64,000 bases of DNA from Amycolatopsis sulphurea (GTDB lineage: Bacteria > Actinomycetota > Actinomycetes > Mycobacteriales > Pseudonocardiaceae): contig NZ_PDJK01000001.1 in the NCBI RefSeq assembly GCF_002564045.1, forward strand, positions 1,178,001 to 1,242,000, written 5' to 3'. The notes beneath the pieces were generated by a model. The model searched no databases. It was not told the DNA's origin and saw only the letters and a list, made by a program, of their open reading frames with translations. The first letter of the stretch is position 1, and every line of letters starts with the position of its first letter. Shown here one piece after another: positions 56,183 through 64,000 of the stretch. A program made the position numbers and the translations under genes.

Positions 56183-56641
56183 ATGCGCAAGATCGCCCTG
56201 GTTTTCGCCGCCACCGTCTCGGTGCTGGTCCTGCTGTTCAGCTACCGCACCCGCACGCACTCCGGCGCACTCGCCACCGCGCCGCAGAACCGCTCGCCGG
56301 CCGGGTCAGCCGTGCCGTCGGGCACCAACCCGCCCAGCGGCACATCCAGCACGCCGACGGGCACTTCCGGCACGTACGACGGCGGCGGCGCCGACACCCG
56401 CTACGGCCCGGTGCAGGTCGAGATCACCTCCACGGCCGGTCGCATCACCGCCGCCCGCACCCTGCAGACGCCCAGCGAAAACGGCCGGGACATCGAGTTC
56501 AACGATGCCGCCGTGCCCACTCTCATCCAGGAGACGCTGCAAGCCCAGAGCGCGCCCATCGACACCGCCAGCGGCGCCACCTACACCGCGGAGGGCTACG
56601 CCGCATCGCTGCAATCCGCGATCGACGCAGCCCACGGGTGA
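56183..56641 (+). CDS. FMN-binding domain protein, exported
   Basis: A 152-aa protein with an N-terminal signal or anchor (MRKIALVFAATVSVLVLLFS), a Ser/Thr/Pro/Gly-rich linker (about 45-75) and an FMN-binding domain. The flavinylation motif is IDTASGATYTAEGY (D-x-x-S-G-A-T), where ApbE attaches FMN to the last Thr. Such proteins carry electrons outside the membrane with ferric-reductase-like partners; here the partner gene just upstream is a remnant, so its role may be lost or served by another reductase. ATG 56183 is 15 bp after that remnant's stop. Confidence 0.87.
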   Translation: MRKIALVFAATVSVLVLLFSYRTRTHSGALATAPQNRSPAGSAVPSGTNPPSGTSSTPTGTSGTYDGGGADTRYGPVQVEITSTAGRITAARTLQTPSENGRDIEFNDAAVPTLIQETLQAQSAPIDTASGATYTAEGYAASLQSAIDAAHG

Positions 56642-56672
56642 CGCCGGCGCACGTCGCGAATCCGGCGCGATC

Positions 56673-57800
56673 TCAGCTCTCCGGCAGCAGGCAGGCGCGT
56701 TCGAACCAGGTGAGGAACAGTTCGTTCAGCTGGCTGATCACGGTCATGGTCCGCCGGTTCGTCGTGAGCATCACCAGCCCGGTGCGCGCCTCGGTGTCGA
56801 TGGCGAGCCCGGAGTGGTAGAACAGCGTCGTGCCGCTGTGCCACCAGGAGGCCGGGCGATCGGTGAACCCGCGCCAGGCCAGTCCCTGCACGACCTGGCC
56901 TTTCCAGTTCGACCCGATGATCGGGAAGTCCGGACCGTCCTCGTAGTGCGCGGAAAAGTACGGCTGCCGGGTCCGGCGCATCGCGCGGGCCAGCACCGTG
57001 TCCTCGTTCTCGGTCGTGGCCCGGATCTGCGCCTCGGCGAAGCCGAGCAGGTCGTTCGCCGTCGAGCGCAGTCCGCCCTGGCTCATCATGACGTCGTGGT
57101 ACCAGTTCGGCAGGGGCTGGCCCTCCGCGTCAAAGGCGACCTGCATGCGCTGCAGCTGGTCGAGCGTGATCGTGTAGAAGGTGTCCGTGAGGCCCAGCGG
57201 TTCGAGGACCAGCTCCCGCAGCAGCTGCTCGTAAGGCTTGCCACCCACCAGTTCGCAGATGTGCCCGAGCGTGCCCATGCCCATCACCGAGTACAGGAAC
57301 CCGGTTCCAGCCGGATGCGCGAACTTCGCGGTCTCCAGGTCGGAGTAGAGGTCTTCCTTCCGGTACCGCAGGTAGTGCGTGTAGGTGCCGAACGGCGGCA
57401 GCTCGCCGCGAAGTTCGGTCTGCTGGTAGTAAAGGTGGATGTCGCCGGTCGACACCAGGCCCGAGCTGTGCGTGGCGAGCTGTTTCAGCGTGATCGCCGC
57501 GACGTCCGGGGCCAGGTTCAGAAACGGCAGGTGCTTGCCGATCGGATCGTCGATCGACAGCCGCCCCTGGTCCTCCAGGACGGCCAGCACGGTGTTCGAG
57601 AAGGTCTTCGAGATCGAGCCGATCTCGTAGATCGAGTCCGGCTCCGGGACCGGCGCGAGTTCCGCGCCCGGCGTCCGGAAACCGCGCAGGACGCGCTGCC
57701 CCCGTACGGTCAGCCCCAGGCTGAAGGTGGCCTCGGGGCAGTCCGTCAGGTATTCGCCGATCTGCCGCTCGATGTCGGCCACCAGCGTGTCGATGGTCAT
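56673..57800 (-). CDS. Beta-lactamase-fold serine hydrolase (class C/DD-peptidase type)
   Basis: A 375-aa serine hydrolase of family S12. Nucleophile motif is IYEIGSISKTFSNTV (Ser-x-x-Lys). The second motif is FLYSVMGMG (Tyr-x-Val in place of Tyr-x-Asn) and the third WWHSGTT (His-x-Gly for Lys-Thr-Gly). There is no signal peptide, so it is cytoplasmic. Members include D-aminopeptidases, esterases and D-amino-acid amidases. It is the last gene of the peptide-degradation operon, 96 bp after the S9 gene, which favours a peptidase or D-amidase role. ATG 57800 begins MTIDTLVAD; the upstream frame is unsupported. Confidence 0.88.
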   Translation of the reverse strand: MTIDTLVADIERQIGEYLTDCPEATFSLGLTVRGQRVLRGFRTPGAELAPVPEPDSIYEIGSISKTFSNTVLAVLEDQGRLSIDDPIGKHLPFLNLAPDVAAITLKQLATHSSGLVSTGDIHLYYQQTELRGELPPFGTYTHYLRYRKEDLYSDLETAKFAHPAGTGFLYSVMGMGTLGHICELVGGKPYEQLLRELVLEPLGLTDTFYTITLDQLQRMQVAFDAEGQPLPNWYHDVMMSQGGLRSTANDLLGFAEAQIRATTENEDTVLARAMRRTRQPYFSAHYEDGPDFPIIGSNWKGQVVQGLAWRGFTDRPASWWHSGTTLFYHSGLAIDTEARTGLVMLTTNRRTMTVISQLNELFLTWFERACLLPES

Positions 57801-57896
57801 ATCGGGCTTCACCTTTGCACGAGGGCCTGCCACGAGGGGGTCCGGCCGGGCGGGGCAAGCGGTCGCGCACCGGCCCCGCCCCACCCGGCCGGAGAC

Positions 57897-60149
57897 TCAG
57901 AAGATCGGGACCTCGTCGAGCTGGTAGACGGGCGGGGTCTCGCCCATCAGGTGCCGGACGAAGTAGTCCCACCGCTTCCGGATGAAGTACGCCCGGTGCA
58001 CCATCATGTGGTGATCGGCGTTCGGCACGATCAGCAGGTCGAAGTCCTTGTCGGCCTTCATCAACGCGTCCACCAGGCGCATCGTGCCGTGCGGGGTGGC
58101 GTTGTCGTCCATTTCGCCGTGGATCAGCAGCAGCTTGCCCTTGAGCTGATGGGCCAGCGAGACGTTCGCCTGCCGGGCGAAGTCGAAGTCCTCGGTGAGC
58201 CCGAAGAACTTCTCGCCCCACCATGCGTGGTTGATCCGGTTGTCGTGGTTGCCCGCGGACGACACCGCGACCCGGTAGAAGTCCGGCGCCTGCAGGATCG
58301 AGCGGGCCGAGGCGAAGCCCCCGGCCGAGTACCCGTAGATCCCCACCCGATCCAGGTCCATCCACGAGCGGCTCTCGCCGAGCTGCTTGATCGCCGCCAC
58401 GTGGTCGTCCACGAACACCGCGTCCCCGGAGACCCGCGAGTGATCCTGGAACGGCTGCGAACGCAGCGCGCCGCCCCGCCCGTCGACCACGGTCACCACG
58501 AAACCGAGCGCGGCGAACGCTTCCGGGTGGTTGAACCCGGCGACCGAACCGGTGAACGGGCCGGGCGACGTCGGGAACCGCATGGGAGCAGAGGAAATCT
58601 GCGGTCCCGGATAGATGCAGTCCAGCACCGGGTAGGTCTTGGCCGGATCGAAATCGAAGGGCCGGTAGACCGCGCAGTAGACATCCGTCACGCCGTCCGC
58701 GGCCTTCACCACGGCCCGCTCCGGCGCGGTCCAGCCGGTCGCGTACAGCGCCGAAGCGTCCGCCCGCTCCAGCTCGGTCACCACCGTGCCGGCGCGATCG
58801 CGCAGCACCGTCACCGGCGGTTCGTCCCACCGGGACGCGATGTCCACGAAGTACCGGCCGGACTTGGACGGGGTCGCGACGTGGTCAAGACCGTCGGAGG
58901 TGATGGCCTCGACCACTCCGCCGTCCAGCGACACCGCGCACAGCTGCTGGAGATACGGATCGGCTTCCTTGTCATGGCCGCCCGCGGTGAACACCACCCG
59001 GCGGGCGTCCTCGTCGACCGTGACGACGTGCCGGACCATCCACTCGCCCGACGTCAGCGTGGTGACCGTGCCGTCCGGGTCGTAGCGGTACAAGTGCCCG
59101 AAGCCGGAACGCTGGGACCACCACAGCACCTCGCCGGTGGAGAGCGTGCGGATGTTGCAGTCCTGCTGCTGCGGGCCGTACAGGATGTGCGAAGTGCTGC
59201 TCTCCCGCACGAGCACCTTGACCGCACCGGTCGCCGCGTCGAGTTCGTGCAGCGCGACGTTGTGGTCGCCGCGGTCGTTGGACAGCCAGTACGCCTTGGT
59301 CTGGTCCTTGCTCCACCACACCCAGCCGTACGCGATCGCGGGCACGAACGGCATGGTGACCGGCCCGCAGTCGGCCTTGACCGACTTGCCGGTCGCCGCG
59401 TCGAAGACGAAGAACTCCGCGCTCGCGACCTTCTCCTCCCCCGGCAGCGCGTAGCGGTAGGACAGCACCCGCGGCCGCCCGCCGTCGAACGGGGACGAGC
59501 GGACGAGGTGCATCAACTCGACACCGCGCTGGTCGAGGCGGTGGGTCACGAACCGCGTGGAATCGGGCGACCACACCACCAGCGGCGTCAGCTTGAGGCC
59601 CAGATTCTCCTGCATCACCAAGGCGGCGACCTGATCGGTCATCCCGGCATAGGCGTTCCCGTCCACCCCGTCGGTGGTCAGCTGCCGTTCTTCGCCGGTC
59701 TCGGTGTCGCGCAGAACGAGGTTGTGGTCCCGGGTCAGCACCGCCCAGCGCCCGTCCGGCGAGAGCGCCTCGCCCTGCCGGACCTCGCCGAGGTCGGTGG
59801 CGGTGTAACTGTCGAGGTCGACCTCGACCTGCCGGGTCACGGCGGTCACCCGCACCGCACCGTCGCGCTGCTCGATGTCACTGATCGGCAGCGCGTCCGC
59901 GGCGGGTGCGGTGTCCAGCACCGTCGCAAGCGCGGTGGCCATCCGGACGTGGTCGAACGCCGGCCGCCGGGTGCCGACCTCGGCGTCCACCACCACGAAC
60001 TCGTGACCGGTCCCGACCTGGTTGCGGTACCAGAAGGTCTCAGTGCCCTCGAACCAGGTGGGCAGTACACCGGAGGAACTGATCAGCTTCCGCAGCTTGT
60101 GCGGCAGCATCGCTTCGGCAGTGGCGTAGCGGCCGGAGAGATCGGGCAC
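57897..60149 (-). CDS. S9 family peptidase (dipeptidyl-peptidase IV-like)
   Basis: A 750-aa cytosolic serine peptidase with an N-terminal beta-propeller (about 60-480) and a C-terminal alpha/beta hydrolase domain. The catalytic triad is Ser608 in GIYGYSAGGFAS, Asp near 681 in HGEMDDNATP and His near 714 in NADHHMMVHRAYF. DPP IV relatives remove dipeptides from the N-terminus. GTG 60149 has AGAAGGAG 7 nt upstream and was preferred to ATG 60188, which would overlap the S10 gene. It is the fifth gene of the operon. Confidence 0.93.
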   Translation of the reverse strand: MPDLSGRYATAEAMLPHKLRKLISSSGVLPTWFEGTETFWYRNQVGTGHEFVVVDAEVGTRRPAFDHVRMATALATVLDTAPAADALPISDIEQRDGAVRVTAVTRQVEVDLDSYTATDLGEVRQGEALSPDGRWAVLTRDHNLVLRDTETGEERQLTTDGVDGNAYAGMTDQVAALVMQENLGLKLTPLVVWSPDSTRFVTHRLDQRGVELMHLVRSSPFDGGRPRVLSYRYALPGEEKVASAEFFVFDAATGKSVKADCGPVTMPFVPAIAYGWVWWSKDQTKAYWLSNDRGDHNVALHELDAATGAVKVLVRESSTSHILYGPQQQDCNIRTLSTGEVLWWSQRSGFGHLYRYDPDGTVTTLTSGEWMVRHVVTVDEDARRVVFTAGGHDKEADPYLQQLCAVSLDGGVVEAITSDGLDHVATPSKSGRYFVDIASRWDEPPVTVLRDRAGTVVTELERADASALYATGWTAPERAVVKAADGVTDVYCAVYRPFDFDPAKTYPVLDCIYPGPQISSAPMRFPTSPGPFTGSVAGFNHPEAFAALGFVVTVVDGRGGALRSQPFQDHSRVSGDAVFVDDHVAAIKQLGESRSWMDLDRVGIYGYSAGGFASARSILQAPDFYRVAVSSAGNHDNRINHAWWGEKFFGLTEDFDFARQANVSLAHQLKGKLLLIHGEMDDNATPHGTMRLVDALMKADKDFDLLIVPNADHHMMVHRAYFIRKRWDYFVRHLMGETPPVYQLDEVPIF

Positions 60150-60180
60150 GGGCTGGCTCCTTCTGTCGTCGTCGGCGGGG

Positions 60181-61659
60181 TCAGGCATTCGTCGTCCGGA
60201 GCGTGGACAGGAACGCGATCAGGTCGGTCTTCATCCCGGCGAGCGAAGGCTCGTGCAGGTAGATCATGTGGCCCGACTCGTAACGCTTCATGGTCACGTT
60301 GCGCGCCTGCTCCGGTTCGAGGTGCAGGTGGTCGAAGGTCAGCTCGGCGGAGAAGTACGGCGTCCCGAGGTCGTAATAACCGCTCTGCAGCAGCACTTTC
60401 AGGTGCGGCGCGCGGTTCAGCGACGCACGCAGCTGCGTCGCGGTCTCCAGCTGCGGGGTCCAGATGCCGTTCTGCTCGGAGGCACGTCCCTTCCATTTCG
60501 GGAAGTAGGTCTGCGGGCGGTACGACAGCCCCAGGTCCCCTTCCCATCCGAGGTCCTCGCGCAGGTGGCGGTTGAGCGCCCGCGCCGCCGGGCTCCAGAC
60601 CATCGTCATACTGGGGTCGTTCTCGAACTTCTCGCCGACAACGTCGGAGTCGATGCCCGTCCAGCGGGTGTCGAGCCTGCCGACGGTGCGCCGCCGGTCA
60701 CGCAGCAGCGCCTTCATGTAACGCCAAATGTCGACCCGCAGGTTCGAGCCGCGGACCAGCTCGGCCGACAGCCCGGTCAGCTCGGCCACGCGCTTGGCGA
60801 TCCGGTCCTGCTCCCCTTCGGTGAGCCGCGAGCCCTTCAGCAGGGCCAGGGGGTATTCGTTGAGCGCGAAGTCCTCGGCCTCGGCGGCAAGGGTGGGCAG
60901 ATCTCCGGACACCACGCCGTGGTAGAGCGCGGTGGCCGCGTAGCTGGGCAGCATGCCGGCCGGGCCGAATACCGAGCCGATGCCGAACGACGCGCCGGCG
61001 ACGTCCATGATCGAGGAGACCAGCACGACCCCGTCGACGTAGAGCATGGGGAAGCCCTGCAGGTAATCGGCGACCGCCGGGGCGCGCAGCGTCCCGTAGC
61101 TCTCGCCCATCAGCACGATCGGGCTCTCGCCCCGGCGCTCGCGGTCGACGAACTCCACCACGAAATCGCCCACGGCAGCCGCGTCCTCGTCGACCCCGTG
61201 GAACAGGTCGAGCTCCTCGCCCGGCGCCACCCGGCTGAACCCGGTGCTCGGCGCGTCGAGGAACACCAGGTCCGCGACGTCCAGCAGCGAATACTCGTTC
61301 TCCTGCAGCTGCCAGCGCGAGGTGTCGAACAGCGGGTCGCCCTCGAACGCGATCCGGCGCGGGCCGAAGCCGTACATGTGCAGCCAGATCGTCGAGGAGC
61401 CCGGCCCGCCGTTCCAGATGAAGATCAGCGGCCGGTCGCGCCGCGACTCCACATCGTCGCGGAAGTAGGCGGCGTAGAAGATGGCCACCTTAGGCGTCGA
61501 CTGCTCCTCGCCGTCGTGCAGCACCAGCCGGCCGGTCTTGGCCGTGTAGCCGATCCGCTCACCGTTGATCGTCACGCTGTGCCGCGTGACGAACTGCTGG
61601 TCCTCCAACGGTTTCGCGTCCTTCTCGGCCGGCTTCTCGGTGGTCGCGGTGTCCGACAT
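60181..61659 (-). CDS. S10 family serine carboxypeptidase-like peptidase
   Basis: A 492-aa serine peptidase of family S10, which usually acts as carboxypeptidase at acidic pH in eukaryotes; bacterial members are cytoplasmic and poorly studied. The oxyanion motif is FIWNGGPGSSTIWLHMYGFG. The nucleophile lies in LMGESYGTLR (G-E-S-Y-G), Asp in LQSGYYDLGTP and His in YESGHMIYLHE. There is no signal peptide. It lies between the M19 and S9 genes with short gaps. Together they could act from both peptide ends. Confidence 0.93.
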   Translation of the reverse strand: MSDTATTEKPAEKDAKPLEDQQFVTRHSVTINGERIGYTAKTGRLVLHDGEEQSTPKVAIFYAAYFRDDVESRRDRPLIFIWNGGPGSSTIWLHMYGFGPRRIAFEGDPLFDTSRWQLQENEYSLLDVADLVFLDAPSTGFSRVAPGEELDLFHGVDEDAAAVGDFVVEFVDRERRGESPIVLMGESYGTLRAPAVADYLQGFPMLYVDGVVLVSSIMDVAGASFGIGSVFGPAGMLPSYAATALYHGVVSGDLPTLAAEAEDFALNEYPLALLKGSRLTEGEQDRIAKRVAELTGLSAELVRGSNLRVDIWRYMKALLRDRRRTVGRLDTRWTGIDSDVVGEKFENDPSMTMVWSPAARALNRHLREDLGWEGDLGLSYRPQTYFPKWKGRASEQNGIWTPQLETATQLRASLNRAPHLKVLLQSGYYDLGTPYFSAELTFDHLHLEPEQARNVTMKRYESGHMIYLHEPSLAGMKTDLIAFLSTLRTTNA

Positions 61660-61671
61660 CGGGAACCTCTC

Positions 61672-62682
61672 CTAGTGGGTGGCGGGGACGGTGGCAGGGC
61701 GGGCGCGCTCGAGCAGGCGCAGATAGCTCCCGCCGGTGACGAGGTCGATCTCGGCCGGGGTGAGCCCGCGCCCGGCCAGGCCTTCGACGAGGTTGCCCAG
61801 GTGGCCGATGTGCTCCAGGCCGACCGGGCCCTGGGAGTAGATCGAGGTGCCGGTGCCGTGCAGCCCGTGCGAGCCGTCCGGGTCGACGGAGTCCATCACG
61901 CCCGCGAGCATCTCCATGGGGCCCTCCCAGAAATCCAGCCCCAGCGACAGATGTTCCGGCCCCACCAGGTTGTAGGTGTGCATCGCGTGGTCGAGCAGGT
62001 GCTCCAGGGTGGCCTCGCCCGCGACGCGATGCACGTAACCGCGGTAGCTGTTGAGGCCGACCACTCCGCCGCGTTCGGCCACCGCCTTGATCTGGTCGTC
62101 GGTGAGGTTGCGCGGATGCGGGTTGACCGCGTCGGCGTTCGAATGCGACACGAACAGGTCGCCGGAGTACAGGTCGAGGGCGTCCCAGAAGGACGCCCTC
62201 GACATGTGCACCAGATCGACCAGCACCGGCAGCTTTTCCAGTTCCTCCAACGTGGCTTTGCCCAGGTGGGTCAGGCCGCCCTCGCCGAAGCGCTCGTTCG
62301 CACCGGTACAGAGCACGTTCTGCACGTTGTGCGTGAACGTGAACGCGGTGATGCCGAGTTCCGACAGGGCGTAGAGAGCGTCGAAGTCGCCGGCGAAGGA
62401 CTGATATCCCTCCACCGAGATGAACAACCCGAACGAACCTGCCGGCCGGTTCTCGAACTCGGCCCGGTTGCGCACGAAGGTCAGCTCGCCCTCGGACTGG
62501 GTGACTTCCGAGAGCAGCATGCCCAGCGTGGCCCAGTCGCTCACCTGCATCACCGCGCCGGTCAGCCCACCGTCCCGCCAGCGCGGCAGATGATGCTTGC
62601 GCAGGACGTTCGCCCCATGCCCCTGGGTCGCATGCAGGGCGAGGACATTGCCCACCGCCGGACCGACATAGTTGTTGATCAT
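61672..62682 (-). CDS. M19-like (membrane dipeptidase family) protein with altered metal site
   Basis: A 336-aa TIM-barrel protein of the renal dipeptidase family. Conserved are LFISVEGYQSFAGD (Glu ligand), LVDLVHMSRASFWDAL (first His) and FVSHSNADAVNPHPRNLTDD (second His). At the start, where family members read I-D-G-H-x-D with two metal ligands, it reads MINNYVG, so His and Asp are absent. It may bind one metal only or have changed function. ATG 62682 with GGTGG upstream; the longer frame to 62751 does not restore the motif. A paralogue with the same change lies upstream at 62798. Confidence 0.87.
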   Translation of the reverse strand: MINNYVGPAVGNVLALHATQGHGANVLRKHHLPRWRDGGLTGAVMQVSDWATLGMLLSEVTQSEGELTFVRNRAEFENRPAGSFGLFISVEGYQSFAGDFDALYALSELGITAFTFTHNVQNVLCTGANERFGEGGLTHLGKATLEELEKLPVLVDLVHMSRASFWDALDLYSGDLFVSHSNADAVNPHPRNLTDDQIKAVAERGGVVGLNSYRGYVHRVAGEATLEHLLDHAMHTYNLVGPEHLSLGLDFWEGPMEMLAGVMDSVDPDGSHGLHGTGTSIYSQGPVGLEHIGHLGNLVEGLAGRGLTPAEIDLVTGGSYLRLLERARPATVPATH

Positions 62683-62797
62683 GACCAGACATCCACCTTC
62701 GCCGTCGCCGGACGGGTCTTCCGCTTGAACGAAGGTTAGCCATGCAGCCAAACTACGGTCAATAGTTTATGTTCATTTTTGGCCTAGCTTACTGGGC

Positions 62798-63790
62798 TTA
62801 ACTGGACGGCCGCGCACGTTCGAGCATCCGCAGATAGGACTCGCCGCAGATCAGGTCGACCTCGGCTTGATTCAGCCCACGCTCGGCCAAGCCGGCGGCC
62901 AGCCGGTCGAGACTGCTCGCGTCCTCGATCCCGTCCGGGCCGTGGGTGTAGAGCTCCCGGGCCCGTCCCTTGATGCCGTGCGCCCCTTCGGGATCGACCC
63001 AGTCCAGAATAGGGATCAGCATGTCCACCGGCGACTCGCAGTAGTCCGCGCCGATGCTCAGATGCTCCGGCCCGACCAGGTCGCACATGTACATGGCGTG
63101 GTCGAGCAGATCCGACAGGGTCGAGCGCAGTGGATCCTTGGACACATAACCGCGGAAGGTGTTCAGCCCGATCACCCCGTTCCGCTCGGCCACCGCCCTG
63201 ATCTGATCGTCGGTGAGGTTGCGCGGGTGCGGGCACAGCGCGTCGGCGTTGGAGTGCGACACGAACAGATCGCCGTCGTAATACCGCAGCGCGTCCCAGA
63301 AGGACGCCCGCGACATGTGCACGAGATCGATCATCATCGGCACGTTTTGCAGCTCCCGCAGCATTTCCTTGCCCAGGTAGCTGAATCCGCCCTCCATCGG
63401 CTCGTTGCTGCCGGTGCACAACAGGTTCTGCCGGTTGTGCGAGAAGGTGAACGTGCCGACGCCCAGTTCCGAAAGCGTGTACAGGGCTTCCAGATCACCC
63501 GCGAACGGGCCGTGGCCCTCCAGCGAGAAGAAGATCCCGAACGAGCCCTCGGGGCGGTTGTCGTAGTCGGCGCGCGTGGTGCAGTAGGTGATCTCCCCCT
63601 CCGCCCGCGAGAATTCCGCGAAATAGGCGTTGATGCTCGACCAGTCGGAAACCTGCACCACCGCCGCGGTCAGGCCGCCCGCCTTCCACCTCGGCACGTA
63701 GATGTCGCGCAGGACGTTCGCCCGGTTTCCCAGGACTCCGTGCTGTGCCATCACGTCATAGATCACGCCGCCGACATAACCGTTGATCAT
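62798..63790 (-). CDS. M19-like protein with altered metal site, second paralogue
   Basis: A 330-aa relative of the next gene in the operon. FFSLEGHGPFAGD, MIDLVHMSRASFWDAL and FVSHSNADALCPHPRNLTDD conserve the later ligands; the N-terminus MINGYVGGV replaces the I-D-G-H-x-D motif. The two proteins share long blocks (for example VHMSRASFWDAL and HPRNLTDDQI), consistent with tandem duplication. ATG 63790 is 19 bp after the ABC ATPase stop. Predicted substrates are dipeptides if activity persists. Confidence 0.87.
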   Translation of the reverse strand: MINGYVGGVIYDVMAQHGVLGNRANVLRDIYVPRWKAGGLTAAVVQVSDWSSINAYFAEFSRAEGEITYCTTRADYDNRPEGSFGIFFSLEGHGPFAGDLEALYTLSELGVGTFTFSHNRQNLLCTGSNEPMEGGFSYLGKEMLRELQNVPMMIDLVHMSRASFWDALRYYDGDLFVSHSNADALCPHPRNLTDDQIRAVAERNGVIGLNTFRGYVSKDPLRSTLSDLLDHAMYMCDLVGPEHLSIGADYCESPVDMLIPILDWVDPEGAHGIKGRARELYTHGPDGIEDASSLDRLAAGLAERGLNQAEVDLICGESYLRMLERARPSS

Positions 63791-63809
63791 CCAGGCCTCC
63801 TCGCCATGA

Positions 63810-64000
63810 TCACCCCGGCTCTCCGGGGATGGATTCGAGCAGCTTGCGGGTGTACTCGTGCTTCGGGGCGTCCAGCACCACGTCGGTCGGCCCGGATTCG
63901 ACCACCCGGCCGCGGTACATCACGTAGACGAACTCCGACACGTGCCGCACGATCGCCAGATCGTGCGAGATGAACAGGTAACTGATGTCCTGCTCGGCAC
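63810..64000 (-). CDS. Peptide ABC transporter ATP-binding protein (partial, C-terminal end)
   Basis: The last 63 residues of an OppD/OppF-type ATPase. The H-loop is [20 protein letters not shown], followed by [13 protein letters not shown] and the oligopeptide-ATPase C-terminal motif [13 protein letters not shown] (the start of the region after the nucleotide-binding domain). The Walker and signature motifs lie outside the window. It is the upstream gene of the peptidase operon, so a second peptide importer feeds these hydrolases. It is distinct from the transporter at 1-3653. Confidence 0.93.
   Translation of the reverse strand, partial: AEQDISYLFISHDLAIVRHVSEFVYVMYRGRVVESGPTDVVLDAPKHEYTRKLLESIPGEPG

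Overview
The window is very GC-rich DNA from a filamentous actinomycete. Third codon positions are almost all G or C, GTG and TTG starts are frequent, and many genes overlap by ATGA. Lineage markers (a CmtR-type sensor, a DUF5703 protein, a DHA2 exporter, F5/8-type GH92 mannosidases) fit Pseudonocardiales, probably an Amycolatopsis-like species. That assignment is inferred; no rRNA or tRNA gene lies in the window.

Layout. (1) 1-5926: a dipeptide/oligopeptide ABC transporter (two permeases and a membrane-anchored binding protein) divergent from an M55 D-aminopeptidase and an M20 peptidase. (2) 5971-18190: a methyltransferase, a large secreted GH92 alpha-mannosidase, a transposed repeat element, an enolase-superfamily remnant, a second GH92 paralogue without signal peptide that is translationally coupled to a FUSC membrane protein, and malate dehydrogenase with a strong terminator. 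(3) 18365-25463: a Tn3-family transposon with 38-bp inverted repeats. It carries a tyrosine recombinase with a candidate core site, a double-MerR regulator, an erythromycin-esterase-like gene and a frameshifted transposase. (4) 25536-33777: a small YidB-type operon, M3 oligopeptidase, histidine phosphatase, UppP, aldo/keto reductase, a lipoprotein, a DUF5703 protein and a second M20 peptidase. (5) 33945-37050: an XRE-TetR fusion regulator with BKACE enzyme, carnitine dehydrogenase and thioesterase, a predicted route from L-carnitine to glycine betaine. (6) 37097-46680: a cobalamin-binding-like protein, an NAD(P)-binding protein, a LigD-type polymerase, a GT-C-like membrane protein, an MFS exporter with a C-terminal winged helix, and an amino-acid permease. 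(7) 46681-56641: accessory, partly decayed DNA with further repeat elements, a second SSB, an Smr protein, CmtR with a cation transporter, an unlinked ctaD, remnants of catalase, two-component and reductase genes, and a 27-copy heptanucleotide array. (8) 56673-64000: a peptide-degradation operon (ABC ATPase, two M19-like proteins, S10, S9 and a beta-lactamase-fold hydrolase).

Two themes recur. Peptide uptake and hydrolysis genes lie at both ends. A palindromic repeat built on TGAAGGG/CCCTTCA occurs seven times; in three copies it lies inside an element with about 20-bp inverted termini flanked by about 11-bp direct repeats, so it behaves like a non-autonomous transposable element (MITE).
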